DNA from: Leptasterias polaris
Lineage: Eukaryota; Echinodermata; Asteroidea; Forcipulatida; Asteriidae
Assembly (NCBI GenBank): GCA_037783415.1
Contig: JAZGTN010000073.1
Span: 2,666,001-2,730,000, forward strand
Length of the DNA stretch: 64,000 nt
Reading direction: 5' to 3'
The translations under genes and the position numbers were made by a program. This document shows positions 1 through 11,100 of this stretch, one piece after another. The notes beneath the pieces were generated by a model that saw only the letters and a list, made by a program, of their open reading frames with translations, did no database searches and was not told the origin of the DNA. Every line of letters begins with the position of its first letter. Position 1 is the first letter of the stretch.

Positions 1-250
1 CTCTGGTGTTTCTGATCAGCAGAGTGTTAGGTTCGGGTCCCGATTGTGGCACTTGTGTCCTTGAGCAAGATACGTTGTCCTTCAGATTGGACAGAACACT
101 TATCTTGGAAGAGTAGGTGTTAACCCCGCTGTTTCAGTGTGGAAGAGTAGGTGTATAACCCCGCTGTTTCAGTGTGGAAGAGTAGGTGCTAACCCCGCTG
201 TTTCTGGTTGACATAGCAAGCACCCTTGTTTACAGGTTTCCTCAGGCTTG
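1..250 (+). mobile_element. SINE fragment, tRNA-derived, left end cut
   Basis: TTAGGTTCGGGTCCCGATTG (B-box-like) is followed by GGCACTTGTGTCCTTGAGCA, the tail shared with SINEs at 1411 and 14020. The unit GTGGAAGAGTAGGTG(T)TAACCCCGCTGTTTC then repeats about three times between 108 and 205. Confidence 0.6.
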
Positions 251-265
251 CAAACTACAGTGATT

Positions 266-660
266 AAGTTAAAGGGACACGTTGCCTTGGATTGGACGAG
301 TTGGTTTATAAAAGCGTTTGTAACAGTTTGTTATGAGATGCATTATGGTTAGAAAGATGTTTTAAAAGTAGAATACAATGATCCACACAAACATGCCTCG
401 AAATTGCGTGGTTTTCCTTTTACTTTGCGAACTAACACGGTCGGCCATTTAGTGGAGTCAAAAACTTGACTCCCATAAATGGCCGACCGTGTTAGTTCAC
501 GATGTAAAAGGAAAACCACGCAATTTCGAGGCATATTTGTGTGGATCACTGTATTCTACTTTTAAAACATCTTTCTAACCATATGCATCTCATAACAAAC
601 TGTTACAAACGCTTTTATAAACCAACTCGTCCAATCCAAGGCAACGTGTCCCTTTAACTT
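266..660. mobile_element. Near-perfect foldback element (palindrome, about 395 bp)
   Basis: The left arm from 266 is the reverse complement of the right arm ending at 660, with only a few mismatches and a tiny loop near 463. Both ends read AAGTTAAAGGG, so the element may sit between TTAA target duplications. It has no coding capacity. One half-arm homologue lies at about 32651-32690. Confidence 0.85.
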
Positions 661-809
661 GTGAGGCATCCTTGGTTTTGGTACCAGAAGTATATACTAC
701 TACTACGTCCGGTGGAAGTCATTGGAATGAAATGAATTATAACTAGTGAGCTTTTGGATTGAACCTAGAACTTTTTCTGAATACTTTAACATTTAAGGGA
801 ATAGCTCAC

Positions 810-3800
810 CGTCTGCTTCCATCTTTCCTTTGACTGCTGGATGAGAGGTGAGCATTTTGCCTTTTGCAATGCCGTGACTCAACAGCGCTGTGGGAGCTGC
901 AGATAAAAAAGTTAAAACATATGAGTTCTCAGGTTGTTGAACAGTTCATGATGAGACGAAAAGGCAAGTTTGCTTCAAAGTCACGGGGTGACATTTTTTT
1001 CATGCAGTTTGAGTGCCACAAAAGGAATTGAGGTTTCCTGGAGGAGTGTGGGATCTCGCTGACAGGGACTTAGTCCATGTTTAATCACACAAGTTTCTAG
1101 GATAGTATCATTAATCGATTGATTGATAAAGTTCTTGTCATTAACCCTCCTACTGTTCGCAACATTTTCAAGTGAGTTGACCAACCATTTGAAACCATTC
1201 AACTGCCAAAGTTGTGTATGATGGTGGCACAACTGTGCACAGAACTAACTGTGTACTGTGTACATGCATTCCCTCATGATATCATAATATTGCAAGGCTG
1301 GCATAGCTTATCTATCATTCAAAACCACAGTGAATGGTATTGAATGGTCAGACAGCAAGAGGGTTAATAATTGATTGATTAATCAAGTTCTACTGCAATA
1401 TCAGTGAGTGAGTTCGGGTCCCAGTCATGGCACTTGTGTCCTTAATCAATACATTTAACCATTTTTGCTTCGTCCTTTGAATGGGATGTAAAAAAGCCAA
1501 AGGTCCTGTGTGTTGTGTAATGTACATAAAAAGTACCCAGTTAAGAGAAGGGGTTTGCCCCGGTGTTTCTGGTATGGTTTGCTGTTGGCCCTGCAGATCT
1601 CAGTGCAGCGCATTGCAAACCCTTACAAGATGCCGTCATATTTATGAGTCTCATATTCCACACATAGCACAATGAAGCAACCATAGATAAAGTGCTTTAT
1701 AAGAATTTAGCATTATTGCTTAATTGAATGATTGATTATTGATTGATTGATTGATTTATTGATTCATTTATTGATTCATTGACAGGATTGATTATTGACT
1801 GGTTAAATGTATTGATTAAGGACACAAGTGCCATGACTGGGACCCGAACTCACTCTCTGATATTGCAGTAGAACTTGATTAATCAATCAATTATTAACCC
1901 TGTATTGTATTGTGTATTTATAGAGCTACCTACCTGCACAGATAGCAGCAATAATCTTCCCTGCAGACTCATGTGCCTTCAGAATCTCACCTACTTTAGA
2001 TGACTACAAGCAAGTTTTGAAACAATGAAAAATAATTATCTAATTAAACATTGGTATTGCAAAACAAAATCATGAGTGAATACAACTGTGAATTTGATAT
2101 TGTCTCAAGCCTCAACATATTTCACCCAATGTTGGAAATCATTTGGAAAAACTCTGTTCGATCAAATTCAGAAATGCATCTTTTACAAGTGTCACTTTAG
2201 ATAACTTTGTCATTTTATGAAATATTCTAAAACATTTGTCTGTAAAATATTACAGTACGAAAACAAATAATTGCAGGTAATTTTAGTTTAACAACAAAAT
2301 AATACTTCCCTCATTACAAGGACGCCCTGTGGAAAGATAAAATGCCTCGACCCGCACAAGTATGTAGCATCAGGCTTGGAAAGTTCAAAGAATTGCTGTT
2401 AACCAGGTCTAAACAAAATGGGTTAATTTGCAATACAGTGCACTCTCTACAGTTTGCCATTTTCGCATTTCAGTGCATCATGGAAAAGGGAGACAAGTTT
2501 TCTAGCCGAAACGCCCGCCGCATAACCCCCAGTTGTTTCAGTTCATCCGTGGTTTGCAAAGCGGCAAGGTTGTATTTGTCCGTCTTTTTGGCATAAGACA
2601 GTATTTTTTGTAAAGCCGAAGAAGGATTTTCAAATTCAAGACAGCCATGTTAATGTTTCAAGGTCCCAAACTGCCAGTGCAGAGCTGAGTTGTGAATGTG
2701 TTTGTTTCTAGCTGATTGCTTTTTGGGAGGCCTCTTTCAGGTAGACTGAAGAGGGCGCTTTTTATTGTGAACAGATCATATTATTATGTAAAGCTTATAG
2801 TCTAATAGCTTGGGTCATCCAAATCAACTCACCTCAGCTAGATTCCTTGCTCCTTCACCTCCGCCAGGAAGAATGACTACATCATACAGACCCTGTAACT
2901 CCAAAAGAACGTGACAGTATGTATGAACAATAAACATTTTTGAAAACACAACATTTCCTTATGATAATCAGTTGTTAAAAATCCATAATATGAAACCTGT
3001 ATTGTTTTAATAAATTACTTTCAATCAATAAGTGTACTTAATCAATTGCAATTTCTGGGGAACAATTTTTAGTAGTAATGATCATACAGCCAGAAAGCTG
3101 TATTTATTAGCTGCGATGCTTGTTTGTAGCTCTTGGTCATGCCCGTTAGACCTATGAGAGACCTAAGAGACCTAAGAGCTATGACGGACCATGGGTTCAA
3201 ATTTGGCATGAGGCTGTTCAGTTTTTTGACATTTTTGTACAACACTTTAAAGGGTGTTTACAACATTGGTAAGATTGAAAATATAAATATTTACAGATTT
3301 GCACATAACTTAAATTGTATAAAGATGGTCATGGTGGAAAATTTCCCCTGAAATAGTTTTGCTTGAAATGCTAACAATTTTAGGAAATGAGTAAAACAAT
3401 TAGTCTTTATCACTGGTGATAAAATCCGATGTTTGAAAACAGTGAAAACATATAATGTGGTTTTTCACTGTTTTCTCATGACTCCGAAGACCTATTTAGC
3501 TTTAAAAACATTTACAAGTGTGGATACTGGTTTTTGACAATTACCAACGTTGTACATTGTCTTTAAAATGATCATTCATTATCACACGAGTGATTTTTCA
3601 AACTTACTGGCATCAGCAACCAAATTTATGTCAACAATTTTTTTACAGAAAATGTGAAAAACGAGAGAACAACCAAAGACCCAGACTTTTGAGTTGATTA
3701 TAATTAAATTAATAAGTTTGTGATTTTCAAGGTTTTCTTACCAACTTGGCTGCTTCTTCAAGACTTTTATCAGGGACAATGACAACATTACGACTGCAAG

Positions 3801-4256
3801 TGACTGGTGCCGTACCCGTAAGACCAGCTATAGTCACATCAATCTAAAGGGAAACAATGACTTAACGATTTTAGTTATTTTATACTATTACTTGTTCGGT
3901 GTTTAATTGAAGGTGGATCGGAAAGGTATACGTTTTGTAATCACTCTTGAAATTAAATAATGGCAATAAAAACTTACTTGGAATAGAAGTACAGCAGCTT
4001 TCGATAGTATAAAGCATTTTGAGAATGATTTCACTTCGAAGTAATGTGGTTATGGAAAAAGATATCGGATTTTATGCCCAAAAATTTGAATATGATATCA
4101 GATATAGTTTTAGGACTGGTCATTCATTCGCTTCAGTTACCACACATGACACAGTACGTAGTACTAAACGCTTACTTTTCCTCGCCGCAAAACATCGGCT
4201 GGAATCACCGTCTCCATTTCTTCCGCCCCACTCGCCAAAATCAGCAATGCAGACAT
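810..4256 (-). CDS. PARK7: PARK7 / DJ-1 orthologue, 3' end off the window
   Basis: Five coding exons in transcription order: 4176-4256, 3742-3843, 2833-2892, 1934-2003 and 810-896. All have GT-AG borders and phases 0,0,0,1,1 agree. They give 133 residues of a protein that is about 189 residues in vertebrates; the last exon must lie left of position 1. Seen: an N-terminal beta strand followed by [10 protein letters not shown], where Glu15 matches human Glu18; the strand [16 protein letters not shown]; and the nucleophile elbow AAICAGPTALL with Cys103 (codon 1938-1940), matching human oxidation-sensing Cys106. The constant three-residue offset from human numbering supports the exon joins. DJ-1 family proteins are small cytosolic or mitochondrial proteins with a glutamine-amidotransferase-like fold, linked to oxidative-stress protection and glyoxal or protein deglycase activity. 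The start ATG at 4254-4256 opens the conserved N-terminus directly. The neighbour FHAD1 starts 861 bp away on the other strand. Confidence 0.95.
1363..1899. repeat. Inverted repeat with SINE-like arms
   Basis: About 97 bp at 1363-1460 recur inverted at 1801-1899. The arms contain GGTTAAATGTATTGATTAAG and a GTTCGGGTCCCAGTCATGG block resembling a tRNA B-box tail. The 340-bp centre includes a GATT-rich stretch at 1735-1800. Confidence 0.7.
3247..3566. mobile_element. TTAA-flanked MITE in PARK7 intron 2
   Basis: Ends are TTAAAGGGTGTTTACAACAT and the inverted TTAAAGACAATGTACAACGT, both continuing into TTGGTAA. It is related to the element at 28745-29271 (shared internal GGAAATGAGTAAAACAAT-like stretch). 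Confidence 0.65.
3918..4105 (+). mobile_element. Partial MITE, AAGTATGCGTTTGGTAATCA family
   Basis: GTAATCACTCTTGAAATTAA is followed by GGCAATAAAAACTTACTTGG and AGTATAAAGCATTTTGAGAA. These blocks recur at 30186-30553 and, inverted, at 12190-12451 and 24568-24959. It lies inside PARK7 intron 1. Confidence 0.65.
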
Positions 4257-5116
4257 CTTTGTATGTGAGAAGCTCGAAACAAATCTGCAATTTTGTACTT
4301 CTTTCGGTCGGGAGAAAACCCTGAACTCATAGGCTTTTCTGCAAGAAACGACTGACGTCTGACGATCATTGAGTTTCCAGCAGAAGCAACACTGCACAGA
4401 GTGACACTTGACACGTGTGTGAGCGGAATACTTCCGCTATGGGTCAGAGGTTATATTTTGACGCTTTTAAACCAAATGCTATGAATATTCATAAGACAAA
4501 CGTTTACCGGTTCGCTAAGTTTTTTGTTTTGGCTGATTTTGAGGTCGTAATTCCTGAATGTCCCACGGCCATATTTTATAAACTAGAATGTTCAAAAGGT
4601 GCTTAATTTGTAAAATGATATAAAGGGAAACAACAAATTCATTAAACCATGGAGGAAGGAAACTTCTTTTAGATTTGTTTTTGTTTTTTAGCCATAATGT
4701 TTTAAGCAACAGAGGGCGCTCCGTTGTTTACCGTCGTTATCTCGTTCCTTGGAAACCACGCGCAAGCGCACTTTCCCACTGAATAAAATACCACTCAATT
4801 ATCTTTGAAAACAGGTGAATGCAACCACCAGTTCTTCCTTTTGTTCATAAATTAACAGTTTTACCGTACTGTAGACAAAATGGAATTTGTGCCTAAATAC
4901 AGTATTATATTGAACGAATTCCAGCTGACATTTGTGCAGGGAAATTATTGGTAATGCACGGGTTTTTGTTGCCGAATTTGTCAACTTAATTTTCTACGGC
5001 TTCTCTGTGTGTGTGTACATGGTGTACGTGTGCATAAAACGGATTACCCATAAAAAAGGCCATAAAATAACACTTGGCTTGGATTTGTTCAGTTGGATGG
5101 AATACGGACGGACAAC
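4257..5116. promoter_or_regulatory. Divergent PARK7/FHAD1 promoter region
   Basis: This 860-bp space separates the DJ-1 start codon on the minus strand from the FHAD1 start codon on the plus strand. The conserved part of neither protein extends into it, so both 5' UTRs and transcription starts must lie here. At 4744-4756 is GTTCCTTGGAAAC, which fits the RFX X-box pattern RYYNYY-N-RRNRAC. About 5 bp further on, CGCGCAAGCGCA (4759-4770) resembles an NRF-1 site. I see no convincing TATA box. The regulatory role is inferred from motifs and layout only. Confidence 0.5.
4744..4756 (+). promoter_or_regulatory. Candidate RFX X-box
   Basis: GTTCCTTGGAAAC has half sites GTTCCT and GGAAAC with a one-base spacer. 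It lies about 360 bp upstream of the FHAD1 start codon and about 490 bp upstream of DJ-1. RFX factors drive many ciliary genes through such sites, usually within a few hundred bases of the start. A 13-bp degenerate match can occur by chance. Confidence 0.45.
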
Positions 5117-8100
5117 ATGGTGAAAGGATTTTTCAAGAGTGTTGAAGGAGTTCTTCAACTTTCACCTGGGGTGACGGTTATTGGCAGGGAGAATTGTGAT
5201 CTTAATATAGAGGTGATTTTTATAAGAAATTTTAATTAATAAAACAAATATATATTAAATATATGTTATCGGGTTATTTTATTTTTAATAAATATTAATA
5301 TTATTAAATATTAATGTTTTTTGATAAGGCAGTGTACATTGTGTTGTCACCGATTCCCTGTCAGTGTCACCGATATTAAGGTTTTGTTCAGTTAATATTC
5401 AGTTTCAAGATTTTACACAACATCCACTTAATCATGCGGAAACAGGTCAACTCGTACGCACACAAACCCGTATGCCAATTGGTCAACTCGTGTGCCCACC
5501 AACTCGTACGCACACGAACTCGTGCACACACAAACTCGTACACACACAAACTCGTACGCAGGTGTATTTCTACATGTACGTGTTTATACGAACAGACAGC
5601 GGGAATTATTAATTCGTAATAATATTAATAATTTAAAAATTGTTTCAAAGGAAGGGCCTTATAAAATGAAAGAGTGAAAATGTAATTATATAAGTAAAAT
5701 ATAAAGTAAAATGTAATCAAATGGAAGAGAATCCGTGCGCTTTATTTGAGATCAAAAATAAAATTAGAATCTCAAAAGAGATGACGAGTGGCCCAAGCTA
5801 GCTAGCTGTCAACCAAATCATCATTCAATCAGTTTGTTGTCTGGGAGCAGCTTCAAGTTCACTTCAGGAAAAAACACAGTTTCTGTTACATTTTTACATA
5901 GAGTAGGCTAAACATTTCCTAACAGGAAAAACTCCCAAAAATCTTTCAGATTTATAAATTTATTTCTTATTAAAACTTAGGTCCTAACTGCCGTCCGATT
6001 TCAACATCTATTAAATATCGTAACGGCCATTCTTTTCAAAGAAATTTACATTTTAACTGAGGAGAATTTCCATAAAACATAGAAATATCAGAAAGGCCCG
6101 AAACCTTTTCCCTGTGTGAACACGAAGACCTAGTGAATTACACTTGCATACGAGTTGGTTGGTGTACGAGTTGGTGGGCATTTAGACAAAAGTGGAATGA
6201 ACCTCGTAGTTGTACTTGAAGGAAAAGATTGTGCCATTTGCCATATTTACCATGCATGGTGTTTTCGAAGAACACAATTTGGTGTGTATTTTAAAATTAA
6301 AATAATTGTGATTTACGTAATTCATCTTTTAACCAAATTGTTTTTGTATGATAACAAAACTTTGTCATTAGTCCTGTTTTGTAAGTCTTGTCAAAAATCT
6401 GTTTGTGAGTAAAACAATCCAAATAATATATTCCCAAATCCCAAAACAACAAAAGTTATTTATAATTATAGGGGCTAGGGGGCCTATCATTTTCGGTGCT
6501 TATAATAATTTATCTAATTGTAAAACTTCTTCATTTTCAGCTTTATAGACACTCGGGTGTTAGGCCTATTTAAACACAATACCACCCCAGCCCTCGCAGA
6601 TCCTCGTTTATACTCCTGGGTAAAGATTTTAAAAAATTGATAATTATTTTGCCCAAGGACACAATTTTCATGTGTGGCCTGCAGTCTGGGAATCAAACCC
6701 ACTTTCTAATGACTCAGCCCCCAGAACTTCAAGAGTCTAGTGCCCCAGAAAATATAAATAAATTTTTATAAACACCGTATGAAAATATTTATGTAATAAC
6801 TTTAACAATTTATTCCCAGTCTTCAACAGTTGAGCTTCAGCATGCTGTTATTGAGTATAGCGACAATGAATGTTGCTTCGTACTACAAGATCTCAACACC
6901 GCTCATGGAACATACGTAAACGACTGTCGGGTGCAGAACGCTGCAGTCCGGTTAGCCCCTGGTGATATCATACGATTTGGATATTCAGGAATTCCAATGG
7001 AACTGGATGTTGAAGATGCTCCAATGGTAAGAAATGGACAAATAAAAAACAATCAACCACCCTCTAAGACCTTTAGCACTTTTTAACATTTGGGGAAAAT
7101 GGCTTTCTGGCTTAACAGTGGTCCGCTGGCCAAATGCTAGTTAAAAGTTGGGTCCATACTTTAGTCATGACCCCAACAAGATTTGTGTAATTTTGATCAA
7201 AAACCCTACTCAAATCGTGTATATTTCTGTTCTTTCCTTCAGGTATCTTACCCACCTGTTCAGCAGAGACCGGCTTGGGGCACACCTCTCAGAGTCATTG
7301 ACCACGTTCCCATAACCGGCCCCACCCAACAACAACTCCCCCACCTTGCCAATAACACTGACTCCGCCTACCCTGCTGGACTCAACCAATCACAGCTGCC
7401 TATGATATCCACAGCCCCACCCACCACCCTTCAGTCCTCAACTTGGACCTCAACTGTTCAACCAACAGCAACTGTAGTTATTCCGAGACCTCCAAGGCCA
7501 AGGCCCTCTAGTGCCGGGAATCGTAGAGGAAGTGGGGGAAATGCAATCGTCAGTAACAGTCCATCTGGTAGCCCTGGTCCACCAAGAAGAGGTATGTACA
7601 GGTGTATTGGTGAACTGAATCTAAGGTTAACATCTGAAGTAACCACTGAGACTCAACTATTATATCAATTTATAGTTTGACCACCTGTTTGTCACAAAAT
7701 TTGTTCCCCAAATTTAGACTTTTGTGAAATTTTGACTTTTGTGTTTTTTCCTTTTTCTGATGTAGTGACCAGTGGCTGGGTCAGTTCAGCTGGAGCAAGG
7801 ACTGTCGTCACTTCCCAGCAGGCAGCTGGTAGTCCTGGTACCCGTGGCTCACCGGTCAACGAGATGATTGCTCTTCAAGAAAAAGTAAGGAGAAAAAAAT
7901 AAATCAAATGATTTGCCTTCTACAATGCTTTAACTGTAACCACCAAATGTGCAACTTTTCCCACCATTGTTAAATTTCATTTTTCTTTTGTAAATACTTT
8001 TTTTAGGAGCAGCGTTTGTTGCGCATGGGAGACGAGATCAATCGTCTCGCCGTCTTTGAGTCGGAATCCCAGCGTAAAGACGGCGTGATCGCCCAGCTAC

Positions 8101-11100
8101 GAGATGAGATGGAGGCGATGAGCTCTGACCTCACCAGGCAGGTCAAACCAACTGCAGGGGGAGATGCAAGTCACTCTCTTGCCCTGCAGACGAGGGTGAA
8201 AGAACTGGAGGGAGATATTCATGTGAAGCAACTTGAGATCAATGCACTAAAAGACCAGGTAAGACAATTGCTAATGTACAGTAATTTATGCAGATTATCC
8301 ACTTTAAAAAAGGTAAAATTGCTTTCATTTCATTTCATTTATTCTGGTTGTGATGCCTATAGGACTCTCATAAAAGGAAACATAATCACTGTACTAGCCT
8401 AGAACCCAATGCAGAGAAGACAAAGAAGGACGTTATAATTTTTAGATGTGGGAGGAAAACCTCAGAGAATGTTAACAGGGTTAAACCCAAGCAGTCGGAA
8501 AGTGACTGAAAACCCAGTCCACGTAGTGCCTTTGATAGGATTCAAACCCGGGTTCTAGAGATGGAAGGGGAGGTGGAAGGCGAGGAAAGATACCACTACA
8601 CAAACCCAACCACAATTCATTGGTCAAGGGAAGCTATACTTTGTCACTATTTTTTCCAGATTTGATGTAGTTATTTTGCTTTTGGATGATTATGTCTTCT
8701 TGCAGATGACAAAAATGCGACCAGAGAGTTCAGATCCAATGGACAACGTAGCAAACCTACGCAGCGTCATCGTCCAGAAAGATCGGGATCTCACCTCCCT
8801 GAAGCAAGACTTGGATCGGTCCAAGAAAGAGAAAGCAACAGCCAACAGTTTAGTCACCACACTACAGAGGGACATGTCGAATCGGGACAATACCATTTGT
8901 AGGATGAGGGGTGAATCGGAGATTGTCAAGAGAGAGTTGAGAGAGAAAGAAGTCTCATTATCAGCAATGACGGCTAAGGTAACTTTCGAAGAAATTGTGT
9001 CGGTGCAAGTGTTGTATCTTCTAAAATAGCACTTACGTTTACGCATGAGTTTGAATTTGTCAAATTGTTCTATCTCGCTTAAAATAGCTCAGATGTACAC
9101 ACAAAACATTTATGCCCTGAGATACAATGCTTTTGCATGAACCTTTTTGTGCCAGTGTGTTTTTGCTAAATTGAGATACAACTTTTTGGCACTGACACAA
9201 CGAAATGAAGGTTTACAAAACCTAAAATGCTTTGACAAAGAAATAGTCTTGAATCATTCAGACTGCCTGACTGTGTTTTTTAATAGATCTGACAAATTTC
9301 TACATCACAGCTTTAAATTATAGTCGGTGATATTATTTATATGTCCTAAGTTACTCAATATTCCTTCTTTGCACAAGATGGTCATTTTTTTTTTTTCTCT
9401 CCCGAAAAGAAAGAAAGTGTTGAATATTTCTATCACCATCCTATTAGCACAATTTTACCACTAGTTCACTTCACTTTCAAACCTGTGCTCTTTCCATCTT
9501 GCAGAGCTTCAAATTTTCACAAATTCAATGGTTTTCTGTTTTAAATATATTTTTTACCAATCTGTCTGTTTGGTTGGGGAGGGAGGGTGGGCCTACTGAT
9601 CCCTAAACGACAACAAAAACACCCCTACCAATTATTTTGGATTAATCTTATATTCCAGTTACAGAAGTTAACAGGCAAAATATTTTGGTTTTATCCTTAC
9701 ACTGATGTGTAATATTGATTCTAGAGCAGAAGTCATAAATGCTAGATCACCGAGCTTACCTGGTGACGAGAAACCATTTCTCATATAATTGTCAGGGTTC
9801 TGCCCACGGTGGTCGGTACCGGAAAACCCGCCCGGCACTCATGATTCCCCGACCGGCACTCGCAGAATTTGTTCTTTTTCCGACCACCACACATTTTCCC
9901 TTTTTTTTTGCCCATTTCCTTCAAAATATTTTGAACAATGTGTAAAACAAATTATTTACCAGTAAACAGTTTTATCCAAAGTTTCGAGTAGCCTACTTCT
10001 TTGGTTTGAGTCTATTTTAATGATCCAGGATCGAGCATTCCTCCCGCCTGTACGATGTACAATATATCCAACGCACGAAACCCGCATTGATTTTGCAATG
10101 GTTTCCAGTCACGCTGATTATAGCTTTACGCTTGGAATAACATGATACCAGTTTCATCATGTTGCGAACCCTTTTCTCAGCGTTTAATACAACGGAAATG
10201 AACTGCAGAGTAAGCACCATGCTATAGATGCTGTAAATTGTTTTCCCATGGCGGTAAAGGCGTGCGCGCACTGAGGGCCTACATTCAAGGCACAGCTGCA
10301 GGGCGCACGTGTGTAACCACTCCGTGCATGATCGAAAGGAAATTGACTTGACTGTACTAGGAAAAAAAAAATTCCGGCACTAAACAAATCCTGGGCAGAA
10401 CCCTTAATTTTAGATTAATGCGTATTAACAGACTTTGTAAGTCTCAGGCATATTCAAAAATTGGACCAGGAAAGTGCACTATTTTGTTTGCTTTACATTC
10501 AAAACAATGTACGTGGGAATCAAATTTTCCAAAAGAAAATTGAATACGCAAGAGACTTGCAGGGTCTATTTTTGATTTGTTGAAAAAATAATGCATATTC
10601 ATTTAAAATTTTAGCAATTGCATATTCATTTTGTTTTCATTTATATCTGTAACTTTTGCTTGTTCATTTATATTTTGAACTATTTCATGTTCATTAATTT
10701 TTGTTTAGAATTAATGCATATTCATTAATATTTTTAACTTTTTCATGTTTATTCATGTGCGTTTAAATTAATGCATATTCATCGGCATTCACATTCCCAG
10801 TTTTCAAGGTTCAGAGAGAACAAAAAACACGATGAGGAAATGGCCAGTCGCAACAAGGAATTGTTGAGCCTCAAAAATGTAAGTTGACCAAGTGTGCTGC
10901 ACCCACCATTTTTAACACGGCTTGTTTTCTTATTTACTAGTTGATGGAATCGGAGGTAAATAATAAACAACAGCAAGAAGAAGTTGTCCGAAAGGGCCGT
11001 GAGGTTAAAAGGAATTTGGATGTAAGTTACAGCATCTTGGGGTACATTGCGGTTGGTAGCTACTTTTTTGTTGTTAACCAACGCTTTGCGGTCTTGCTGC

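Noticed and set aside
5449..5560. CRISPR-like array
   Set aside because: The units are contiguous and degenerate, with no unique spacers, in an animal intron.
5364..5677. Three overlapping frames rich in THTNS/RTHT
   Set aside because: They are translations of the ACTCGTACGCACAC minisatellite in an intron.
7458..7646. Minus-strand frame opposite FHAD1 exon 3
   Set aside because: It is a shadow of the Pro/Ser-rich coding exon on the plus strand.
8690..9046. 118-codon minus-strand frame opposite FHAD1 exon 6
   Set aside because: It is complementary to a well-supported coiled-coil exon in correct phase.
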